A stretch of DNA of 10,111 nucleotides from Gammaproteobacteria bacterium (GTDB lineage Bacteria; Pseudomonadota; Gammaproteobacteria; HK1). The notes beneath the pieces are model-generated. The model had not been told where the DNA came from, searched no databases, and saw only the letters and a program-made list of their open reading frames with translations. Positions 6,719-10,111 of the stretch are shown here, in pieces. A program made the position numbers and the translations under genes. The first letter of the stretch is position 1. Each line of letters opens with the position of its first letter. Location of the stretch: positions 1 through 10,111 of the forward strand of contig JAGRHX010000617.1 in NCBI GenBank assembly GCA_020444775.1, read 5' to 3'.

Positions 6719-7345
6719 CTACATATCACGCATCTCGCGTTCAGCCTCAGACAGGCTCTGCTCGAAGGCTTCCCGCTGGAACATGCGGGCAGCGAACTGG
6801 ACCAACGGCTTGGCCTGGGTCGGCAACTTGATCTTGTAGTAGGACAAGCGCCACAGGATCGGCGTCAGATAGCAGTCGACCAGCGAATAATCGTCCGACA
6901 TGAAGAACTTCTTCTGCGCGAACATAGGCGCAATCACGGTCAAATGGTCGCGCAGCTGCTTGCGCGCCGACTCGGCATCGTCGCCATTGGCTTCGATGAC
7001 TGCGGCGGCACTGTAGATGTCACGATGCAGACGGTAGCGATAGAGCCTGTTGCTGGCTCTGGCCACGGGATCCACGGGCATCAAGGGTGGATGTGGAAAA
7101 CGCTCGTCCAGGTATTCCATGATGATCTGCGGCTCGTAGAGCACCAGCTCGCGGTCCACAAGCGTCAGCACGTTCTCGTAGGGATTGAGCTCGCTCAGCT
7201 CATCCGGGCGCTCACCGGGGGCGACATGCATGACCTCGACGTTGATCGCTTTCTCGGCGAGAACGAATCGGACTGCATGGCTCGCAGGGTCGCTCGAATC
7301 CGAATACAGGGACATGACCGACCGACGGTTAGCAAGTAAAGCCAT
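6719..7345 (-). CDS. sspA: Stringent starvation protein A (RNA polymerase-associated)
   Basis: GST-fold protein that binds RNA polymerase holoenzyme and alters transcription during starvation and acid stress; in E. coli it lowers H-NS levels and in several pathogens it controls virulence genes. The 208-residue product follows E. coli SspA (212 aa) along its length: NRRSVMSLYS (6-15), SHAVRFVLAEKAI (22-34), LNPYENVLTLVDREL (53-67), IIMEYLDERFPHPPLMPV (74-91), ARKQLRDHL and FMSDDYSLVDCYLTPILWRL further on, and the end SEAEREMR. The surface PHP triad needed for activity in E. coli is present at 84-86. No GSH-binding active site is expected in this family. The ATG at 7345 aligns with the E. coli start, although the ribosome site is weak. 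It lies about 830 bp downstream of cytochrome c1, so it probably has its own promoter in that gap. Confidence 0.97.
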   Translation of the reverse strand: MALLANRRSVMSLYSDSSDPASHAVRFVLAEKAINVEVMHVAPGERPDELSELNPYENVLTLVDRELVLYEPQIIMEYLDERFPHPPLMPVDPVARASNRLYRYRLHRDIYSAAAVIEANGDDAESARKQLRDHLTVIAPMFAQKKFFMSDDYSLVDCYLTPILWRLSYYKIKLPTQAKPLVQFAARMFQREAFEQSLSEAEREMRDM

Positions 7346-7480
7346 AGGTATGCTCTATCAATCGGGAAAAATGGGCTGAATCCGGCTTGGACACAGCGTG
7401 AGAGAAGCACTCGACGTCAAGTCTGGCGTGCAGGGCAGCCAGCCAATATTGGGGCATCGGGCAGAAAAACCACCATGTTC

Positions 7481-7525
7481 TGGCCCATCGTGCGCTGGCC
7501 CGTCGTCTCGCGGCCCATCCTCTCA
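7481..7525. repeat. Degenerate tandem repeat, three 15-bp units
   Basis: Units TGGCCCATCGTGCGC (7481-7495), TGGCCCGTCGTCTCG (7496-7510) and CGGCCCATCCTCTCA (7511-7525), with a possible very degraded fourth unit starting TGGCAC at 7526. The first six to nine bases of each unit are best kept (YGGCCCRTC). Function unknown. Confidence 0.6.
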
Positions 7526-7925
7526 TGGCACTGTCCAGCACTTCGTATCCATTCGCAGCCTGAAACTCGCAACCAGGCGCACTCGCTCAGCAAATGCCCG
7601 GCGCTCGCTGACGACAGCGTGCATCGTCGGCATCGTCGTCCAGCGGACGAGGCCATCAGGCCCGCGTACGATCGCCGGGCCGGATCACCGCGCGGCTGAG
7701 GACGTCCAATCCCGAATGCGCGCAAACTCTCTCAGGCCGACGCTCACCGGCCACCGAGCAGATCGCCGTCGGCGCAAGGACCGGCGGGATCGCCACGCCA
7801 CGGCATGACGCCGGCCCGGACGTCGAGACGTTGGCATGATAAGGCATCGTCGACCGGGAAAGGATAACCGGAGCGCCACCCGCGTGGGCCGCACAGCGGG
7901 TGAGCATCGATTCATCAGACAGCCT

Positions 7926-7985
7926 TGCAAGAGCCCCCCTTGCAGGAGACACCCCTGCGGGAGACACCCCTGCGGGAGTCACCAT
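7926..7985. repeat. Tandem repeat, four 15-bp units
   Basis: Units TGCAAGAGCCCCCCT (7926-7940), TGCAGGAGACACCCC (7941-7955), TGCGGGAGACACCCC (7956-7970) and TGCGGGAGTCACCAT (7971-7985), then a partial TGCAGG (7986-7991). Units two and three differ at one base. The pattern is a minisatellite in the petC-sspA gap. It would encode a five-residue repeat in any frame, but no convincing protein contains it. Confidence 0.85.
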
Positions 7986-8063
7986 TGCAGGCAAGCGTGC
8001 GCTCGGCCTACAGCACACCAGCTTGCATGGCCGTGCTCCAGCCCGACAGCCCCGACAGAGTCG

Positions 8064-8105
8064 CTCCCTCGGCACGAGTGGAGATCCGTGCCGAGGGAGT
8101 TGTTT
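8064..8105 (+). terminator. Perfect 13-bp hairpin with T-rich tail, plus-strand terminator-like
   Basis: Arms CTCCCTCGGCACG (8064-8076) and CGTGCCGAGGGAG (8087-8099) pair without mismatch around a 10-nt loop and are followed on the plus strand by TTGTTT (8100-8105). The polarity is therefore plus strand, yet the nearest genes, petC and sspA, are both on the minus strand. On the minus strand the hairpin lies 78 bp past the petC stop and has no U-tract after it, so it may instead serve as a 3'-end hairpin of the pet mRNA. Either way the stem is too good to be chance. Confidence 0.65.
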
Positions 8106-8111
8106 CAAGGC

Positions 8112-8133
8112 GGGTCGGGGCGCGCCCCGACCC
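8112..8133. repeat. Perfect 22-bp GC-rich palindrome downstream of petC
   Basis: A perfect inverted repeat with arms GGGTCGGGGCG / CGCCCCGACCC meeting at the centre, 43 bp after the petC stop and 12 bp from the next hairpin. As RNA it folds to a nine-pair stem with a four-base loop. There is no U-tract on either side. A smaller GACGTC/GACGTC inverted repeat (8143-8148 and 8159-8164) lies between it and the petC stop. Together these could form the end of the pet transcript. Confidence 0.7.
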
Positions 8134-8176
8134 AGCAGACACGACGTCCCTGCCCGACGACGTCAGATCAACCGCT

Positions 8177-9013
8177 TCAGTGCACGTCCTTCCAGTATTC
8201 CTTCTTGAGCAGACGCGCCAGCGCAAAGAAGAAGGCAATGAACACCAGGACCCACACGCCGAGCGAGGTACGAGCCAGCTTGCCCGGTTCGGATGCATAG
8301 ACGAGGAAATTGACCAGGTCCTTCATCGAGTCCCGGTACTCGCCCGGGGACATGCTGGCCTCGGGCCCAGCACGCAGCTCGTCGACCACATGATGGGTCT
8401 CGTGGTGTCCCTGACCGTCGTCGACCTCCACGGCCTTGTACACCGCAATGCCCTCAGACGTTGGTGCCAGGCGTTCGACATGCTCGGCCACCACTTCCCC
8501 TTCTACCGGCGTCTTCACGTACTCCTGATAGCCTTGCAGGGACCAGAGCACATGGGGCATGCCAACGTCTGGAAACACCAGATTGTTGACGCCGAACGGC
8601 CGGGACGGATTATCGTCGGCATAGAAGGTGAGCAGGTACGAATAGAGCCAGTCCGCACCGCGCGAGCGGCCGGTCAGTGACAGATCCGGCGGCGCCACAC
8701 CAAACCATGCCTTGCCCATCTCCTTGCTGAGCGCGATATCCATGCGCTCCCCCACCTTCTCGGCGGCGAACAACAGATTGGCCTTCAGCTGGTCGTCGCT
8801 GATGCCCAGGTCCTCACCCATTCGCTGATAGCGCATGAATTTCAGCGAGTGACAGCCCATGCAGTAGTTGACAAACAGTTTTGCCCCGCGCTGCAACGAC
8901 GCGTTGTCCTCCAGATCGACCTTGGCTTCGAGCAGCTGCAAGCCTGCTCCTGCGCCGAGTGAGGAGGCGCTGATTGCGCTTAACAAGAGAAACAGCAGGC
9001 TCTTCAGTCTCAC
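8177..9013 (-). CDS. petC: Ubiquinol-cytochrome c reductase, cytochrome c1 subunit
   Basis: Membrane-anchored c-type cytochrome of the bc1 complex; takes electrons from the Rieske centre and passes them to soluble cytochrome c. The 278-residue product has a Sec signal peptide (about 1-21, cleavage near GAGA), the haem c motif CMGCH (51-55), a likely axial Met152 in FPDVGMPHVLW, conserved APPDLSLTGRSRGADWLYSY (107-126), SMSPGEYRDSMKDLVNFLVY (220-239) and one C-terminal membrane helix (about 251-268) ending KKEYWKDVH. It is a separate gene, not a petB fusion. The start is GTG at 9013, with GGAG (9026-9023) nine bases upstream. The petB stop overlaps it by four bases (GTGA), so translation is coupled. 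Residues about 178-215 make a longer loop than I remember for Pseudomonas, with the His cluster HHETHH (203-208). Confidence 0.97.
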   Translation of the reverse strand: MRLKSLLFLLLSAISASSLGAGAGLQLLEAKVDLEDNASLQRGAKLFVNYCMGCHSLKFMRYQRMGEDLGISDDQLKANLLFAAEKVGERMDIALSKEMGKAWFGVAPPDLSLTGRSRGADWLYSYLLTFYADDNPSRPFGVNNLVFPDVGMPHVLWSLQGYQEYVKTPVEGEVVAEHVERLAPTSEGIAVYKAVEVDDGQGHHETHHVVDELRAGPEASMSPGEYRDSMKDLVNFLVYASEPGKLARTSLGVWVLVFIAFFFALARLLKKEYWKDVH

Positions 9014-10111
9014 GTGACGTGCTCCGGTACTGGCTTGTCTTGATGTAATTCCGGCTTCCTGATCGGGCCGAGCACGAATATGGCCAGATAGAGGATTGGA
9101 ATCAGAGCGCTCTTGATCATCAAGGCGGATCGCTCGGGCGAGTAGCGCAGCCCGTCTATCACGAGCAGACCGACCACGACGACGGCCAGGACGGTCAGCA
9201 TGTACTCCCGACTCCGCGGCTTGCTATAGACCAGCAGCATGAAGAAGAACAGGAAGTAGATCTCACCAAGACGGAAGCCCAGCTCGGAGAGATGTGGCTG
9301 AGCGGGCTGTGTGCCCAGATAACCGAGGATCAAGAAGGTCGCCACGAACACACCGACCAGCCAGCGGAAGAACCGTGAGCGGTAACGGATGGACTTCACG
9401 GGGTTGCGATCGAGCCACGGCAGCACGGCGAACACGAGCACTGCGGCGCCCATGCTGACAACCCCCAGCAGCTTGTCGGGCACCGCACGCAGGATCGCGT
9501 AGTAGGGCGTGAAATACCACACCGGCATGATGTGCGCGGGTGTCTGCAACGGGTCGGCAGGTACGAAGTTGTCCTTCTCCAGGAACCAGCCGTTGAACTC
9601 CGGGAAGAAGAACACGACCAGGCAGAAGATGAACAGGAACGCCGCCGCACCCATCAGATCCTTCACGGTGTAGTACGGATGGAAGGGGATGCCGTCCCGA
9701 GGCACTCCCGACGCGTTCTTGTACTTCTTGATCTCGACACCGTCGGGATTGTTCGAGCCCACCTCGTGGAGCGCGAAGATGTGCGCGCCGACCAGCCCGA
9801 CCAGAGCCATGGGCAAAGCCACGACGTGCAGCGAGAAGAATCGGTTCAAGGTCGCGTCCGAGACCACGTAGTCACCGCGGATCCACAGTGACAGCGGCTC
9901 ACCGACGAACGGAATGGCACCGAACAGGGAGATGATGACCTGCGCGCCCCAGTACGACATCTGGCCCCACGGCAGCAGATAGCCGAAGAAGGCCTCGGCC
10001 ATCAAGCACAGGAAGATGCCCATGCCGATCAGCCAGACCAGCTCACGCGGTGACTTGAAGGAGCCATACATGAGGCCCCGGAACATATGCAGGTAGACGA
10101 CGATGAAGAAG
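9010..10111 (-). CDS. petB: Ubiquinol-cytochrome c reductase, cytochrome b subunit (partial, 5' end outside window)
   Basis: Central membrane subunit of the bc1 complex, holding haems bL and bH and both quinone sites. The window has the C-terminal part, 366 codons; the frame runs off the right edge with FFIVVYLH before MFRGL, so the Met at 10086 is internal. That His (10089-10087) corresponds to the helix B ligand of haem bH. Numbering from the internal Met: GYLLPWGQMSYWGA (35-48), helix D ligands His87 and His102, LHEVGSNNPDG (106-116), the Qo-site ef-loop motif PVWYFTPYYAILRA (188-201) in place of PEWY, and then four C-terminal hydrophobic helices with a hydrophilic tail ending EHVT. The single-chain form with all eight helices is the bc1 type, not the split b6/subunit IV type. 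The first helices and probably petA lie beyond the right edge. Confidence 0.98.
   Translation of the reverse strand, partial: FFIVVYLHMFRGLMYGSFKSPRELVWLIGMGIFLCLMAEAFFGYLLPWGQMSYWGAQVIISLFGAIPFVGEPLSLWIRGDYVVSDATLNRFFSLHVVALPMALVGLVGAHIFALHEVGSNNPDGVEIKKYKNASGVPRDGIPFHPYYTVKDLMGAAAFLFIFCLVVFFFPEFNGWFLEKDNFVPADPLQTPAHIMPVWYFTPYYAILRAVPDKLLGVVSMGAAVLVFAVLPWLDRNPVKSIRYRSRFFRWLVGVFVATFLILGYLGTQPAQPHLSELGFRLGEIYFLFFFMLLVYSKPRSREYMLTVLAVVVVGLLVIDGLRYSPERSALMIKSALIPILYLAIFVLGPIRKPELHQDKPVPEHVT

Larger units (their letters stand above)
7346..8063. other. Long intergenic region between petC and sspA, no recognised gene
   Basis: Most of an 830-bp gap without a gene I can support. Open frames of 70-150 codons exist on both strands, but their products are Arg/Pro/Ser/Cys-rich and low in hydrophobic pattern, which is what random frames of GC-rich DNA give. 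The sspA promoter should be here: a TTGACG on the minus strand (7420-7415), about 70 bp before the start codon, is a fair -35 but has no good -10 at the right distance. A perfect palindrome CCAATATTGG lies at 7443-7452. Two 15-bp-period repeats are listed separately. Confidence 0.6.

Noticed and set aside
6667..6729. Longer SspB start at 6729
   Set aside because: It would overlap the end of sspA and add 21 residues not seen in the family; the ATG at 6666 has a proper ribosome site.
7398..7808. Plus-strand open frame of 136 codons with GPSS-like repeats
   Set aside because: Arg-rich without hydrophobic pattern, no ribosome site, upstream part antisense to the expected sspA leader; more likely a chance frame over the repeat.
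7656..8108. Minus-strand open frame of 150 codons containing the 15-bp repeat as SPAGV-like units
   Set aside because: Composition is random-looking, it covers the strong hairpin at 8064-8099, and no family pattern or ribosome site supports it.

Overview
The window is a GC-rich stretch of core gammaproteobacterial chromosome. The gene order rnpB - rsmI / lpoA - yraN - gmhA - dolP / sspB - sspA - cytochrome c1 - cytochrome b is, from memory, that of Pseudomonas and many other environmental gammaproteobacteria. The cytochrome b PVWY motif, the free-standing cytochrome c1 and the sspAB genes next to the pet genes all fit this group. The genus cannot be named from the sequence. I see no insertion sequence, phage, CRISPR array or tRNA, and no cluster that looks like a new defence or biosynthetic system.

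Left part (1-1524, minus strand): the 5' two thirds or so of the RNase P RNA gene, cut by the window edge, preceded by a gap of about 350 bp and then rsmI, which modifies 16S rRNA. In related genomes the next genes past the left edge are mraZ and the cell-division cluster. A gap of about 345 bp with divergent genes separates rsmI from lpoA.

Middle (1870-6224, plus strand): an envelope gene run. It holds lpoA (outer-membrane lipoprotein activator of a peptidoglycan synthase), yraN (UPF0102), gmhA (sedoheptulose-7-phosphate isomerase, LPS heptose pathway), dolP (two-BON-domain outer-membrane lipoprotein, start overlapping the gmhA stop) and a small DUF3301 protein with one N-terminal membrane helix. 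The run converges on sspB with only a 22-bp gap.

Right part (6247-10111, minus strand): sspA-sspB (RNA-polymerase-associated stress protein and ClpXP adaptor), then an unusually long non-coding gap of about 830 bp, then the pet operon of the cytochrome bc1 complex: cytochrome c1, and cytochrome b cut by the right edge. Upstream of the window petA (Rieske protein) is expected.

The least explained part is the gap 7346-8176. It holds two separate 15-bp-period tandem repeats, a perfect 13-bp hairpin with a T-rich tail pointing the 'wrong' way (plus strand), and a perfect 22-bp palindrome. Other points worth checking are the missing normal start of lpoA, the retained GmhA catalytic residues in the slot that E. 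coli fills with DiaA, the His-rich loop in cytochrome c1, and the spacing of haem ligands in cytochrome b.
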